From Rhodanobacteraceae bacterium (GTDB lineage: Bacteria; Pseudomonadota; Gammaproteobacteria; Xanthomonadales; Ahniellaceae), in NCBI GenBank assembly GCA_016708465.1, contig JADJFT010000010.1, positions 26,607-90,606 on the forward strand: a stretch of 64,000 bases of DNA, written 5' to 3'. This document shows positions 1 through 8,635 of this stretch, one piece after another. Numbering within the stretch: the stretch's first letter is position 1; the number at the start of each line of letters is the position of its first letter. The notes under the pieces were generated by a model. The model ran no database searches. It worked only from the letters and a program-made list of their open reading frames with translations, and was not told the origin of the DNA. The translations under genes and the position numbers were made by a program.

Positions 1-883
1 CCTTGAGCGCATTCCAGCCCGCGCCACGGAAGACGCCTTCAAGCTCTTGGATGATCTTGCCGTTGCCGCGCACCGGACCATCAAGACGCTGCAAATTGCA
101 GTTGATCACGAACACCAGGTTGTCGAGCTTCTCGCGTCCGGCCAGCGCAATCGCACCCAGCGATTCGGGCTCGTCCGACTCGCCATCGCCCATAAAGCAC
201 CAGACCTTGCGGTCGGATGCCGGAATCAAGCCGCGATGTTCGAGGTATTTGAAGAAGCGTGCCTGATAGATCGCACAGATCGGACCGAGCCCCATCGATA
301 CCGTCGGCGTCTGCCAGAAGTCCGGCATCAACCACGGATGCGGATAGCTCGAAATGCCCTTGCCATCGACCTCCATCCGGTAGTTGTCGAGCTGGTCTTC
401 GCGCAGACGACCTTCGAGAAAGGCTCGTGCGTAAATGCCCGGGGAGCTGTGGCCTTGGATGTAAAGCAAGTCACCCGGATGGGTGTCGCTCGGCGCGCGC
501 CAGAAGTGATTGAAGCCGACGTCGTACAGGGTCGCACTCGACGCGAATGAGGAAATGTGGCCACCGAGTTCGCCGGGCTTGCGGTTCGCCCGCACCACCA
601 TCGCCATCGCGTTCCAGCGCAGGATCGAACGAATACGCCATTCCAGCGCGGCATCACCGTCCGACTTCGCTTCGCGCGAGGGCGGAATGGTATTGATGTA
701 GTCGGTCGTCATCGGGAACGGCAGATTGACGCCGGCGCGGCGGGTCTCGTCGACCATGCGTTCCATCAGAAAATGTGCGCGTTCAGCGCCATCGTGGCCG
801 ATGACGGCGCTGATCGCCTGCATCCATTCCCGGGTTTCGCTGGGATCGAGGTCGTCGTTCAACAGGTCGTGGATCTGGCTCAT
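1..883 (-). CDS. aceE: Pyruvate dehydrogenase E1 component, N-terminal part (cut by window edge)
   Basis: Homodimeric-type E1 subunit of the pyruvate dehydrogenase complex, which decarboxylates pyruvate with thiamine diphosphate and passes acetyl groups to the E2 lipoyl domains in the cytoplasm. I translated the minus strand by hand. The protein begins MSQIHDLLNDDLDPSETREW and runs open for about 294 residues to the window edge, roughly the first third of an 880-890 residue family. The ThDP-binding motif is visible as GDGES followed about 25 residues later by the NCN motif (VFVINCNLQ). The start at 883 is supported by a strong Shine-Dalgarno (GGAGGGAG) seven bases upstream. No frameshift was seen in this part. 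Confidence 0.95.
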   Translation of the reverse strand, partial: MSQIHDLLNDDLDPSETREWMQAISAVIGHDGAERAHFLMERMVDETRRAGVNLPFPMTTDYINTIPPSREAKSDGDAALEWRIRSILRWNAMAMVVRANRKPGELGGHISSFASSATLYDVGFNHFWRAPSDTHPGDLLYIQGHSSPGIYARAFLEGRLREDQLDNYRMEVDGKGISSYPHPWLMPDFWQTPTVSMGLGPICAIYQARFFKYLEHRGLIPASDRKVWCFMGDGESDEPESLGAIALAGREKLDNLVFVINCNLQRLDGPVRGNGKIIQELEGVFRGAGWNALK

Positions 884-1012
884 CACTGCTCCCTCCGCAG
901 GCGGCCGCTGGGGCCGTTCGTTGTTCAGAACGGTGATGCTAGCGACTTTGGCGCGCGCGCCCCATCCTCGTGCGTTTGAATGCACCAATAACGTGCATTC
1001 ACACCGCCGTAC

Positions 1013-1734
1013 TCAGCGGCGCAGCGTACCCGCGGCCTTGCAGGCGGCATTGGCCTGCATCGCGGCCAAGCCTGCGCCGTGCTCAAACGGTGGCTTCCAG
1101 TAGGCGTCGAAACAAGCCTTTGGGCAACAATCCGCGTGTTGGTCAGCGCCACAGGTGGCGATGCGATTGATGCATTCCTCACGCTCGACCCCAACCGACG
1201 ACGAGTGGCTGCGGCACTGGTCAATTTCGGTAGTGCAGATCTCGACACCACTGCGAATCGGCTTGGACGCGCGCAACACCGGATCGTCGGCATCGACGAC
1301 GCCATCACGGCGCACCAGACCACCCGGTTCGATCAAGGTTTCGAAGACATCACCGCCCGGAAAAAATGCGCAGACACGCAGCACGCCGCCGCGGCCGATT
1401 TCCGCCAAAACCCGCGATGCGCCGGCTGAATTCCGTCGACCGAACGCTTCGGCTTCGACGGCATGCGCCTGCGCCGGCGTCAACTTTGAAGCAATCTGGA
1501 CCAAACCGGCACCGGTGGCTCGACGCGTTCGCACGGCGACTCGTAAGCCGGCGCCGTCGTGCTGCCACTGCTCAACGTCGCATCAGGTTCTGAGCCTTTG
1601 GCACAGGGCGTGTTCGACACCACCACACCGCCGTCCGCGTTCTTGCATTTGAAGACGTTGGCGGCGTCGGCGTTGCCGACGAGAAACAGGGTCACCAAGG
1701 CCAAACTGGCGATGCGGAGCAAATTCGGATGCAT
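1013..1734 (-). pseudogene. DUF4124-type secreted protein, split by a frameshift
   Basis: The N-terminal frame (1480-1734) starts MHPNLLRIASLALVTLF, a clear signal peptide ending near NADA. It continues with VFKCKNADGGVVVSNTPC, which fits the DUF4124 pattern (xYKC...G...NTPC). That frame stops at 1480. The -1 frame (1013-1534) overlaps it and carries on with a plausible Cys-rich tail (CTTEIDQC, ECINRIATCGADQH, CCPKACFDAYW) ending at 1013. I read the two as one exported protein of about 240 residues with a one-base frameshift between 1480 and 1534. No function is known for such proteins. The frameshift may be a consensus error, since several neighbours show the same kind of break. Confidence 0.6.
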
Positions 1735-2026
1735 ATCGATCGATCTCCCCAAGCGTTTCGTGATTATGCCGCACACTCAGTGTGATCTCGCCGTCTACTC
1801 TCGGTGGAAACTGAATGTGAAATCCTTGCGCCAAGAGGTTGGCCCGGACGACGCCAGCGTCATCGCGCGCGAGTTTACGCTCAGGCGTCAGTGCGACTTC
1901 CAAAACGAAACTGAGTGCCCCCAGCGTTTTCGCGATGTTCGCCGGCACCAGACCAAACGCATCGCGTTCGCGCAAATAGACATAGGTGTCGTCGCGTTTT
2001 TCACTGCGATAGACATAGCACTGCAT
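1583..2026 (-). CDS. ycgL: YcgL domain-containing protein, 3' end probably misread
   Basis: Small cytosolic protein of unknown function, widespread in Gammaproteobacteria. It begins MQCYVYRSEKRDDTYVYL and contains LEVALTPERKLARDDAG and LLAQGFHIQFPPR, which follow the YcgL family closely. The family normally ends soon after the FPPR region at about 90-100 residues. Here the frame stays open for 147 residues and runs about 150 bases into the following signal-peptide gene, which starts at 1734. A TAG stop lies in the neighbouring frame just after the PPR codons. The true stop is therefore probably near position 1770, with a one-base error hiding it. Function is not known, and the family assignment rests on sequence pattern alone. 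Confidence 0.75.
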   Translation of the reverse strand: MQCYVYRSEKRDDTYVYLRERDAFGLVPANIAKTLGALSFVLEVALTPERKLARDDAGVVRANLLAQGFHIQFPPRVDGEITLSVRHNHETLGEIDRYASEFAPHRQFGLGDPVSRRQRRRRQRLQMQERGRRCGGVEHALCQRLRT

Positions 2027-2094
2027 CTCGGCTCCTTGGAAGGCGCGTGCACGAACCGATTGGCGGCACGTCGACGGCGCGGCAGAATAGCGGC

Positions 2095-2414
2095 ATGCGC
2101 AAGAAATCGCTTTACAAGGTTACCTTCCTGAATCAGGGCAAGAGCTACGAACTGTATGCGCGCCTGGTGCAATCCTCCGAGTTGTGGGATTTACGACCAT
2201 CAGCGAACTCGTGTTCGATGAGGCAAGCAGCTTGATCGTCGACCCGGCCGAGGAAAAGCTACGCGACGAGTTCAAGGAAACGAAGTCCTTACACCTTCCG
2301 ATTCAAGCGATCCTGCGAATCGAGGAAGTGGAAAAACGTGGCACTGCTGCAATCCGCGATGCCAGCAACGGCGACAAGATCATGCCGTTTCCAATGCCTA
2401 CCCGACCCGGCTGA
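2095..2414 (+). CDS. DUF1820 family protein, frameshifted
   Basis: Starts MRKKSLYKVTFLNQGKSYEL and continues YARLVQSSELW in one frame. The sequence then resumes in the next frame as GFTTISELVFD, with a long charged middle (DPAEEKLRDEF) and the end KIMPFPMPTRPG. This is the full layout of DUF1820 proteins (about 105 residues, unknown function, common in Gammaproteobacteria). The break is at about 2187: the run TGGG should be TGGGG to read Trp-Gly-Phe, so one G is missing. A homopolymer-length error is the simplest explanation. It is transcribed away from the upstream YcgL gene, so a promoter should lie between 2027 and 2094. Confidence 0.8.
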
Positions 2415-2523
2415 TCGGAACCAGATCTGTACGGCGATCGGTTTGGCCTCGTCGTCTTCGCCGCAAATAACCATCCATTCATCACCAACCTCGGAAACTG
2501 CGGCACTTTTCGAGGACTGATGA

Positions 2524-3555
2524 ATGCGATCGATGACGACATGGCTTGGCGCATTGCTGATCGCGGCAATCGCCGCGACCGCGGTAGCGCAGGAAGCCAG
2601 TGCAGCAACACAACAGATGGATGTCGTCGAAGTCAGTGGGCTTCAGCCTGGCCCAAGCCTGTGGCGCATCAGCCATGGCGACAACGAAATGTGGGTGCTG
2701 GGAACACTTAGCCCGGTACCGAAACGCATGCAGTGGGATGCGGCCGATGTCGAGTCGATCATCCGGGAATCGCAGCTGGTGCTGCTCAGTCCGACGATCA
2801 ACGTGAAGTCCGAGCTCGGTTTCTTCGCCCAAATCGCATTGGTGCCGAAGCTGTTTGCGATACGCAAGAATCCGGGCAAGGAAACGCTGCAGGAAGTGCT
2901 GCCCGATGAGTTGTATGCACGTTGGCAGACACTGTCGAAACGATATTTCCGCTCGACGCGCGGACTCGAGAAACGACGCCCGATCTTCGTCGCGCAGGAA
3001 CTCTACGAACAAGCATTGGGCGACGCCGGCCTGCGCTCTGACAACGGCGTCATCGCGCGCACGATGAAGGTGGCGAAGAAGGCGGGTGTCCCGGTTGAGT
3101 CGCCGAAGGTCGTCGTCGATGTCAAGGACATGAAAGGTCTGCTCGCCGAGTTCGCGCGCACGTCGCTCGATGATGTCGCCTGCTTTGACAAGACCATGAC
3201 CTATGTCGAACACGACCTCGACACCATGCGCCTGCGGGCGAATGCCTGGGCGATTGGAGATGCCGAAGCACTGCGTGCCATGACCTTCACCGATAGCTAC
3301 GACACCTGTTTGCGCAGCCTGTTTGGTGCGCCGAGCCTGTCCAAATTCGGCTTCGTGAATCTGCGCGAGCGGGCGCGCGACGAATGGCTCCAGGCCGCCG
3401 AAACCGCGCTGAAGTCGCACCGAATGACCTTTTCGGTATTGCCGATGGGCCAGTTGCTGATCGATGACGGCTACGCGGCCGAGTTACGCAAACGTGGCTA
3501 CACGGTCGAGGCGCCCGGCGAGGAATCCGCCATCGACGCGACTACCGCGCCGTGA
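2524..3555 (+). CDS. TraB/GumN family protein
   Basis: A 343-residue protein with an N-terminal signal peptide (MTTWLGALLIAAIAATAVAQ if the Met at 2533 is used; 2524 gives three extra residues). The body shows the TraB/GumN layout: a strand-forming WRISHGDNEMWVLGTLSPVP near the start, then long helical segments with many charged residues, and a C-terminal PMGQLLIDDGY...LRKRGYTVEAP block. Family members are putative metalloprotease-like (Tiki/EreA-related) enzymes. Most of them carry GT[IL]H near the start, whereas here the position reads GTLS, so a metal-dependent activity is doubtful. Exported or periplasmic location is likely. The gene stands alone, with bioD converging on it three bases downstream. 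Confidence 0.75.
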   Translation: MRSMTTWLGALLIAAIAATAVAQEASAATQQMDVVEVSGLQPGPSLWRISHGDNEMWVLGTLSPVPKRMQWDAADVESIIRESQLVLLSPTINVKSELGFFAQIALVPKLFAIRKNPGKETLQEVLPDELYARWQTLSKRYFRSTRGLEKRRPIFVAQELYEQALGDAGLRSDNGVIARTMKVAKKAGVPVESPKVVVDVKDMKGLLAEFARTSLDDVACFDKTMTYVEHDLDTMRLRANAWAIGDAEALRAMTFTDSYDTCLRSLFGAPSLSKFGFVNLRERARDEWLQAAETALKSHRMTFSVLPMGQLLIDDGYAAELRKRGYTVEAPGEESAIDATTAP

Positions 3556-3558
3556 GTG

Positions 3559-4260
3559 TCAGCCCCGCCTGACCAAGCCGAGCGCGTCCAAGGCCGGGGC
3601 ACATTTTCGGGCGGCCAAGTCGATGTTCGCGCCGAACGGGCAGTCGGCCAACAACGGCGCATCCAGCTCGTCCTTGACGGTCTCGACCACCTCATCCGGA
3701 TACAAACACTCTGGATCGATGCGATTCGCGATCCAACCGATGAGCACGCACTTGTCGGCGCGAATCGCGATTTCGCTCAGGATGGCGTGGTTGATGCACC
3801 CGAGGCGGATACCGACGACCAAGATCACCGGCAGCTTTAACGCCCGCACCAAGTCGGCCTGCATCAAGTGGTCGGAATACGGAATCGCCCAACCACCCGC
3901 ACCTTCGACAACGATCGCGTGCGCGCCTAACGACAACGCTTGGTGTGCAGCCAACAATGGCGGCAACTCGATCTCGCGTTTGGCGTGCGCGGCGGCGAGA
4001 TGCGGCGCGATCGATTCCGGCAGCGCAATCGGATTCATCAAGGCAAGGTCAGGGGTCGGCGTCGTCGAATACGCGCGCAATTTTTCGGCGTCGTCGCTGA
4101 TCCACTCGTCGTTGCGTCGTTCGCAGCCGCTGGCTACTGGCTTGTAGCCGTAAGCCTTTAGCGCGCGCCGACGGATCGCCAGCAACAGCGCGCTGCTGAT
4201 GTGGGTCTTGCCGACACTGGTGTCGGTGCCGGTGACGAAGAACGAGATTGGTGCTCCCAT
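3559..4260 (-). CDS. bioD: Dethiobiotin synthase
   Basis: ATP-dependent dethiobiotin synthetase closes the ureido ring of 7,8-diaminopelargonic acid with CO2 in biotin synthesis. From the chosen start MGAPISFFVTGTDTSVGKTH the protein is 233 residues, normal for BioD. The P-loop is GTDTSVGKT (residues 11-19). The Lys of YGYKPVASG and the VVEGAGGWAIP block are the expected substrate and nucleotide contacts. The open frame extends upstream to 4347, but that part has no homology and overlaps the divergent gene, so I start at 4260. No other biotin gene is in the window. It converges with the TraB/GumN-like gene. Confidence 0.93.
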   Translation of the reverse strand: MGAPISFFVTGTDTSVGKTHISSALLLAIRRRALKAYGYKPVASGCERRNDEWISDDAEKLRAYSTTPTPDLALMNPIALPESIAPHLAAAHAKREIELPPLLAAHQALSLGAHAIVVEGAGGWAIPYSDHLMQADLVRALKLPVILVVGIRLGCINHAILSEIAIRADKCVLIGWIANRIDPECLYPDEVVETVKDELDAPLLADCPFGANIDLAARKCAPALDALGLVRRG

Positions 4261-4321
4261 GCCGCGAAGCTTATCGCTGCACACTGGTAAACTGCGCATC
4301 CCGCTGCATTGGAAGCATGCC

Positions 4322-4834
4322 GTGTTCGAAGCACCGTCCATCTCCACTTCCGATAAGCCGACGCTCTATCGCGAGCTCGTGAATCAGGCGCGGGCACTGA
4401 TGACCGGCGAACGCGACCGCGTCGCGAACGCGGCGAATTTTGCCGCACTGGTCTATCACGCGTTGCCGCAAGTGAACTGGTGCGGCTTTTATTTCTTCGA
4501 CGGCCACGAACTCGTGGTCGGTCCATTTCAGGGCAAACCGGCTTGTCTGCGGATCGCGCTCGGCAAGGGCGTTTGCGGTACCGCCGCGACCACGAAGCAA
4601 ACACAATTGGTCGCTGACGTGCATGCGTTTCCCGGCCACATTCCCTGCGACTCCGCCTCGGAGTCTGAAGTCGTGGTGCCGATGTACGATGGTCACGACT
4701 TCCTGATCGGCGTCTGGGACGTCGACAGTCCGGTGCTGAATCGCTTCGACGACGACGATCGTCGCGGCATGGAAGCCTTGGTCGAGGTCTGGATCGAACT
4801 GAACGACCCCACCCGCTTCGAGGCCGCTGCATGA
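4322..4834 (+). CDS. msrC: Free methionine-(R)-sulfoxide reductase (GAF domain)
   Basis: A single GAF-domain enzyme that reduces free methionine-(R)-sulfoxide, part of oxidative stress repair in the cytoplasm. The conserved blocks are present in order: VNWCGFYFFDG, VVGPFQGKPACLRIALGKGVCG, DVHAFPGHIPCDSASESEVVVP and GVWDVDSP. The Cys residues in QGKPAC, KGVCG and GHIPCD match the three Cys positions needed for catalysis in the YebR family. I prefer the GTG at 4322 because family alignment starts about 10-20 residues before LYREL. A more upstream ATG at 4259 would overlap the bioD start. The stop overlaps the next start by four bases (ATGA), so the two genes are translationally coupled. Confidence 0.9.
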   Translation: MFEAPSISTSDKPTLYRELVNQARALMTGERDRVANAANFAALVYHALPQVNWCGFYFFDGHELVVGPFQGKPACLRIALGKGVCGTAATTKQTQLVADVHAFPGHIPCDSASESEVVVPMYDGHDFLIGVWDVDSPVLNRFDDDDRRGMEALVEVWIELNDPTRFEAAA

Positions 4835-5256
4835 GCACCGTGAAGATCCGCAATGTCGGACCCAAGTCGGCGGCCTGGTTGCGTCAGGTCGGCGTCAAGA
4901 CCGACGACGAAGTACGCGCACTCGGTGCGCTCGAAGTGTTCATGAAGGTCAAGCGCGCCGGCTTCAAGCCCAGCCTGAATCTGCTCTACGCGCTGGAAGG
5001 TGCCGTAGTCGACTGCCACTGGACCGCACTGACGGCGGAGCGTAAGAGCGAACTCGTGCTCGAAGTGACCGCGCGTGATGCTGGCCTGCCGAAGAAGAAC
5101 TACACCTGGTGGCGCCAGGCGCATGCCGGTGCCGGCCCAGTGTCACAAACCGACAGCGAACCCGCGCCGCGCCAAGAACGCGAAGGCGATCACGGCGTGC
5201 AAGAACTCGGCACTCCGGGATTTGCGGAGGGAGGCGAGTTCGAGTCTCACGATTAA
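4831..5256 (+). CDS. TfoX/Sxy C-terminal domain protein
   Basis: About the first 85 residues (MSTVKIRNVGPKSAAWLRQV ... GVKTDDEVRALGALEVFMKV ... GFKPSLNLLYALEGAV ... HWTALTAERKSEL) are a TfoX C-terminal domain. It has the helix-hairpin-like NVGPKSAAWL motif and the ALEGA block. The N-terminal TfoX domain is missing, as in many stand-alone proteins of this type. Sxy/TfoX proteins act in competence control, but single-domain versions have no assigned role. The last 40 residues are low-complexity and acidic with no match I recognise, so a frameshift near the true end is possible. It overlaps the sulfoxide reductase gene by four bases and probably shares its transcript. Confidence 0.7.
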   Translation: MSTVKIRNVGPKSAAWLRQVGVKTDDEVRALGALEVFMKVKRAGFKPSLNLLYALEGAVVDCHWTALTAERKSELVLEVTARDAGLPKKNYTWWRQAHAGAGPVSQTDSEPAPRQEREGDHGVQELGTPGFAEGGEFESHD

Positions 5257-5360
5257 TAGGATTGCCCCAGATTCACGCGCGGCTTGGCAAACACGCCACG
5301 ACACCGCTGACTTGCTCACGTAAGCAGGGCGATGACGAGAACCCAAAGGAAGACCTACGC

Positions 5361-6007
5361 ATGACCCAGGCCCATTCCCTGCGCGAAGAATTCGCGAATG
5401 CATTGACGCACGGCCTCGGCGCGGTTGCGGCACTGTGCGGCTCGTCGGTATTGATCACGCTGGCGGCGATCCAGGGTGATGTCTGGCAGCTCGGCAGCGC
5501 CATCATCTATGGCGTGACATTGATCCTGCTCTACGCGGCATCGACGCTGTATCACGCTATTCCGCACCCGCCGGCAAAGCACGCCTCAAAGTGTTCGATC
5601 ATTGCGCCATCTATCTGTTGATCGCCGGAACCTATACACCGGTGGCACTGATCGCAATGCGCGACAACTGGGGCTGGTGGTTGTTCGGTACGACCTGGGC
5701 GCTGGCGATGCTTGGGGTGATCTTCAAGCTGTTCTTTACCGGCCGCTTCAAGCTGGCGTCGACCCTGATCTATGTCGGCATGGGTTGGCTGGTCGTCATC
5801 GCGATCAAGCCGCTGTTGCACAGCCTCGATAACTGGACCCTCGGTTGGTTGTTTGCCGGTGGATTGTTCTACACCGGCGGGACCTGGTTCTACATGCACC
5901 CGCGGCTGAAGTACGCGCATGCGATCTGGCATGTCTTCGTGCTGCTCGGCAGCCTCAGTCATTACATCTCGGTGATGTCGCTGGCGCTGCGTCCGCGCAC
6001 GGGTTGA
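5361..6007 (+). CDS. Hemolysin III family membrane protein, frameshifted
   Basis: An integral membrane protein of the HlyIII/YqfA/adiponectin-receptor (PAQR) family. The first frame reads MTQAHSLREEFANALTHG, then AAIQGDVWQLGSAIIYG and LYAASTLYHAIPHP, and breaks at about 5580. The second frame resumes FDHCAIYLLIAGTYTPVAL and runs through several membrane segments to GTWFYMHPRLKYAHAIWHVFVLLGS near the end. The conserved SxxYH, FDHxxIY and HAIWH blocks that would bind metal are all present across the two frames. One base is missing in AAGCACGCCTCAAAG (expected Ala-Leu-Lys-Val-Phe). The reconstructed length of about 215 residues is normal. I infer a sequencing error. A Shine-Dalgarno-like AAAGGAAG precedes the start. 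Confidence 0.85.
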
Positions 6008-6598
6008 TCACGCCGGCTTCAAGGCCGCGAACGTGCGGGCATCCTCGGGCCATGCGTTACTACCGCGAATGGCCGGTAGCACGTCTTCAACGGTATCGAC
6101 GAATTGCCACATCGCGGCATGCGCCTCGCCCATCATGCGTTCGCGGATGCTGTGTTGCATGAGGTCGCGCAACGCGTCGTAGTAGCCCCGCGTGTTCACG
6201 AACACGATCGGCTTTAAATACAGACCGAGGCGCTTCAGCGTAATCGCTTCGAACACTTCCTCGAAGGTGCCGCAACCGCCGGGGAGCGCGACCACGGCAT
6301 CTGAGCCGGTAAGCAGTCGATGCTTGCGTTCGCGCATGTCTTCGACGATATCGAGCGTCGCCAAACCGGGATGTTGCCATTCCACTTCGGTCATGAAGCG
6401 CGGAATGATGCCGACGACATGGCCTTGCCGTGACAAAGCGCCGTCGGCCAGCGCCCCCATCGAGCCCATGCCGCCACCGCCGTAAACCGTAGTGCAGCCG
6501 GCATCCGCCAACACTTCACCGAGCCGGAAAGCTGAGCGGTGGTACTCGGGATCGCATTGCGCGCTGGATGCGCAGTAGACGCAGATACGCATCGCCAT
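6008..6598 (-). CDS. LOG family (TIGR00730) nucleoside-5'-monophosphate phosphoribohydrolase
   Basis: LOG-family enzymes cleave the N-glycosidic bond of (cytokinin) nucleoside 5'-monophosphates, or of other NMPs in bacteria, to release the base and ribose 5-phosphate. The 196-residue protein starts MAMRICVYCASSAQ. It carries YGGGGMGSMGALADG (residues 39-53) and the diagnostic PGGCGTFEEVFE (106-117), where the Glu is catalytic. The arginine of DMRERKH precedes this in the expected place. Length is typical. The gene lies one base downstream of the rhodanese stop and is probably co-transcribed with it. The physiological substrate cannot be told from sequence. Many database entries call such proteins lysine decarboxylases, which is an old mis-annotation. 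Confidence 0.88.
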   Translation of the reverse strand: MAMRICVYCASSAQCDPEYHRSAFRLGEVLADAGCTTVYGGGGMGSMGALADGALSRQGHVVGIIPRFMTEVEWQHPGLATLDIVEDMRERKHRLLTGSDAVVALPGGCGTFEEVFEAITLKRLGLYLKPIVFVNTRGYYDALRDLMQHSIRERMMGEAHAAMWQFVDTVEDVLPAIRGSNAWPEDARTFAALKPA

Positions 6599-6599
6599 C

Positions 6600-6965
6600 T
6601 CAACCGCGACTGATCGGCAAGCCAGCACCGGCCCACGCCATCAGCCCGCCACGCAGATTCAGCGCACGCTCACCGCAGTGCTTCTGCAGGCGCGAGCAGG
6701 CTTTTCCAGATCGCATGCCGCTGCGACAAACGATCAGCAACTCGCCGTGCGCATGTGCGATACCGGCCTGCTCCAATGCCGTGATGCCATCGCGGTTGAT
6801 GCGCGAGAGCGGCACATTTACGGCATACGCAATACTGCCCTGCGCGAACTCGTCTGCTTCGCGAACATCGACCACGCACGCGCCCGCATTGATGCGCTTA
6901 ACCGCATCCTGCGGCGATACCGCGACAGCGCCGATCCCGAATAGCGACTTCAGCCGACCGAACAT
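6600..6965 (-). CDS. Rhodanese-like sulfurtransferase
   Basis: A single-domain rhodanese of about 121 residues starting MFGRLKSLFGIGAVAVSP. The CH2A-type VVDVREADEFAQGSI, the substrate-loop VPLSR and the active-site loop VCRSGMRSG with the catalytic Cys are all visible, followed by LRGGLMAWAGAGLPI at the end. These proteins carry persulfide on the catalytic Cys and act in sulfur transfer or cyanide and thiol metabolism. The specific acceptor is unknown. I start at 6965 rather than further upstream because AGAGGATGA provides a ribosome site there and the domain begins just after. The gene is followed immediately by the LOG gene. Confidence 0.85.
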   Translation of the reverse strand: MFGRLKSLFGIGAVAVSPQDAVKRINAGACVVDVREADEFAQGSIAYAVNVPLSRINRDGITALEQAGIAHAHGELLIVCRSGMRSGKACSRLQKHCGERALNLRGGLMAWAGAGLPISRG

Positions 6966-7072
6966 GCATTCATCCTCTATCCGCGCAACGAAAAATCGGG
7001 TGTTCATGACCGCGTGAATGGGCCCGAAAACAAGCATTCACAGCGGGTGCGCAGTGTAAGTGAAATCTAGCA

Positions 7073-7288
7073 ATGGATTGGGCGCGGCAACCGCTGCCGT
7101 GCACCAGTGGCGCGATGTTGGACGCCGCACGCCTTGCGCTTTCACTGAATACAGCAGTTGCTGCGCCGGTATCGGGATTCGATCATGCGCGTTGGAACAC
7201 CACCGCCGAACGCGATCGGCGCGATTCATCGCAATACCTACCTGGCGTGCAAGGCCGTTTATGACGCGCCATTGGCGTGTGTTGCAGC
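7073..7288 (+). pseudogene. Remnant of a histone-deacetylase-family gene with internal deletion
   Basis: Residues SGAMLDAARLALSLNTAVAA then PVSGFDHARWN match, almost residue for residue, the block GAMLDGARLALSQKTAVAA and PVSGFHHARW of the intact deacetylase-like gene at 58895-59746. The sequence then jumps, in another frame, to AIHRNTYLACKAVYDAPLA and a stop, which matches the last 20-odd codons of that gene (AIHRNTYRACKAIYDAPMA). About 140 codons between the two blocks and everything before the first block are gone. It is therefore a decayed paralogue or a leftover from a duplication. Its end overlaps the 3' end of the sensor kinase gene by about 30 bases on the other strand. Confidence 0.8.
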
Positions 7289-8635
7289 GTGAGTTCGTGG
7301 CAGAAAAAGCCTGACGCGGGCACCGCCCAGCGTGGCACGGCCGAATTCGAGTCGGCCGTGGTGCAGTCGGGCTATCGCTTGGACCAGCGATAGCCCGAGG
7401 CCGCTGCCCTCGCCGATGCTAGCGACCGAACGATGAAACCGTTCGACCAGGCGATCAACATCCGCCGTAGCGAAACCCGGGCCATTGTCATCGACTTCCA
7501 GAATGACCGATTCCGTATCAGCGTCCACGCGCACCGCAATCTGGCCATGTTCAGGCGTGTGGCGCAGCGCGTTGTCGAGCAGATTGTGTACGAGAATGCC
7601 GAGCATGCCGGCGCTCGCATGCACGCGTGTGTCGCCGGACGTGTCCAGCGATAGCTGGATGGCACGCTGAGCGGCACGCTCGCTGACTGCGCGTAACGCT
7701 TCTTCGACCACTGCGGCGAGACTCACCGTATGCGCATCATCGAACTCGGTGAGGTTTTCTACGCGCGCCAACGTCAGCAACTGGGTCACCAAGCGCTGCA
7801 TGCGATCGAGTGCGGCTTGTGATCGCTGCAGATGCAGAGCGCGATCTTCGACGCCATCACTACCGGCTGCGAGATCGAGTTCCAGTCGTAGCGCCGCCAA
7901 TGGATGGCGCAACTCATGGGCCGCATCCGCGGTAAAGCGTCGTTCGCGTTCCAGACTTTCCTGCAATCGCGTTACCAACTGGTCGATCGCCTCAGTGAAC
8001 GGCGCCAATTCGATCGGTACATGGTGTTCGGTGAGCACCGGAATCCGTGCGCTGCCATCTGCGGTCAGTCGGCTCGTCAGGTGACGCAGTGGCTTCAGGC
8101 CACCACGCAGGCCGATGAACACCGTCGGTGGCACCAGCACGAGCAAGGCCAGCAAAGCCAGCACGGCGGGCGCGATCATCTTCAGCATGAGTTCGTCGCG
8201 CTCGTCCAGCGGCGCCGCAACCTGGATCCAGTATTGATGGCGCGTATCCCAGCGCTGAAATACACGCCAGCGGCGTTCGGCATGAACGTAGGTATGGAAG
8301 TGCTCATCGCGCGACGAAAATGTCAGCAGCGGTATCAGTCGATTCTGCAGCAACAGGTCACCCGCCGCGGTGCGCAGCGTGATGGCGGGGCGCTGCGCGT
8401 CTGGATCGGAGTCGATCAGCGTGTTGTTCGGCAACCGCGATGGCGCATCTTGTCCTGGGCTTGCAGGCATCACTGCGAGCACGCTGGCAGCGGTACGCAC
8501 GAGGGTCTGGTCGAAGATTTCGTCGACCTCGTGGAGCATGCGCCAGGCCATCCACGCGCTCGCCAAAAACCACACCAAGGCAATACCGGTTACCAGTCTC
8601 AGTACCAGTCGGCGATTCAGTGATGGCCGAATCAT
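7259..8635 (-). CDS. Sensor histidine kinase (QseC-like)
   Basis: Membrane sensor of a two-component system. Two membrane segments (about residues 13-32 and 153-175) bracket a periplasmic sensor domain of about 120 residues. A HAMP-like linker and a dimerisation/phosphoacceptor box AAHELRHPLAALRLEL (His 240) follow, then the ATPase motifs NLLDNALRHTP, DDNGPGF and GSGLGLSLVQA. The QseC-like HELRHPL box and the 458-residue length fit the OmpR-partner class. The gene overlaps the upstream response regulator by four bases. A cytochrome b561 and a PepSY protein lie further upstream on the same strand, a grouping often seen with QseBC/PmrAB-like systems. The signal is unknown. Confidence 0.88.
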   Translation of the reverse strand: MIRPSLNRRLVLRLVTGIALVWFLASAWMAWRMLHEVDEIFDQTLVRTAASVLAVMPASPGQDAPSRLPNNTLIDSDPDAQRPAITLRTAAGDLLLQNRLIPLLTFSSRDEHFHTYVHAERRWRVFQRWDTRHQYWIQVAAPLDERDELMLKMIAPAVLALLALLVLVPPTVFIGLRGGLKPLRHLTSRLTADGSARIPVLTEHHVPIELAPFTEAIDQLVTRLQESLERERRFTADAAHELRHPLAALRLELDLAAGSDGVEDRALHLQRSQAALDRMQRLVTQLLTLARVENLTEFDDAHTVSLAAVVEEALRAVSERAAQRAIQLSLDTSGDTRVHASAGMLGILVHNLLDNALRHTPEHGQIAVRVDADTESVILEVDDNGPGFATADVDRLVERFHRSVASIGEGSGLGLSLVQAIARLHHGRLEFGRATLGGARVRLFLPRTHAATHANGAS

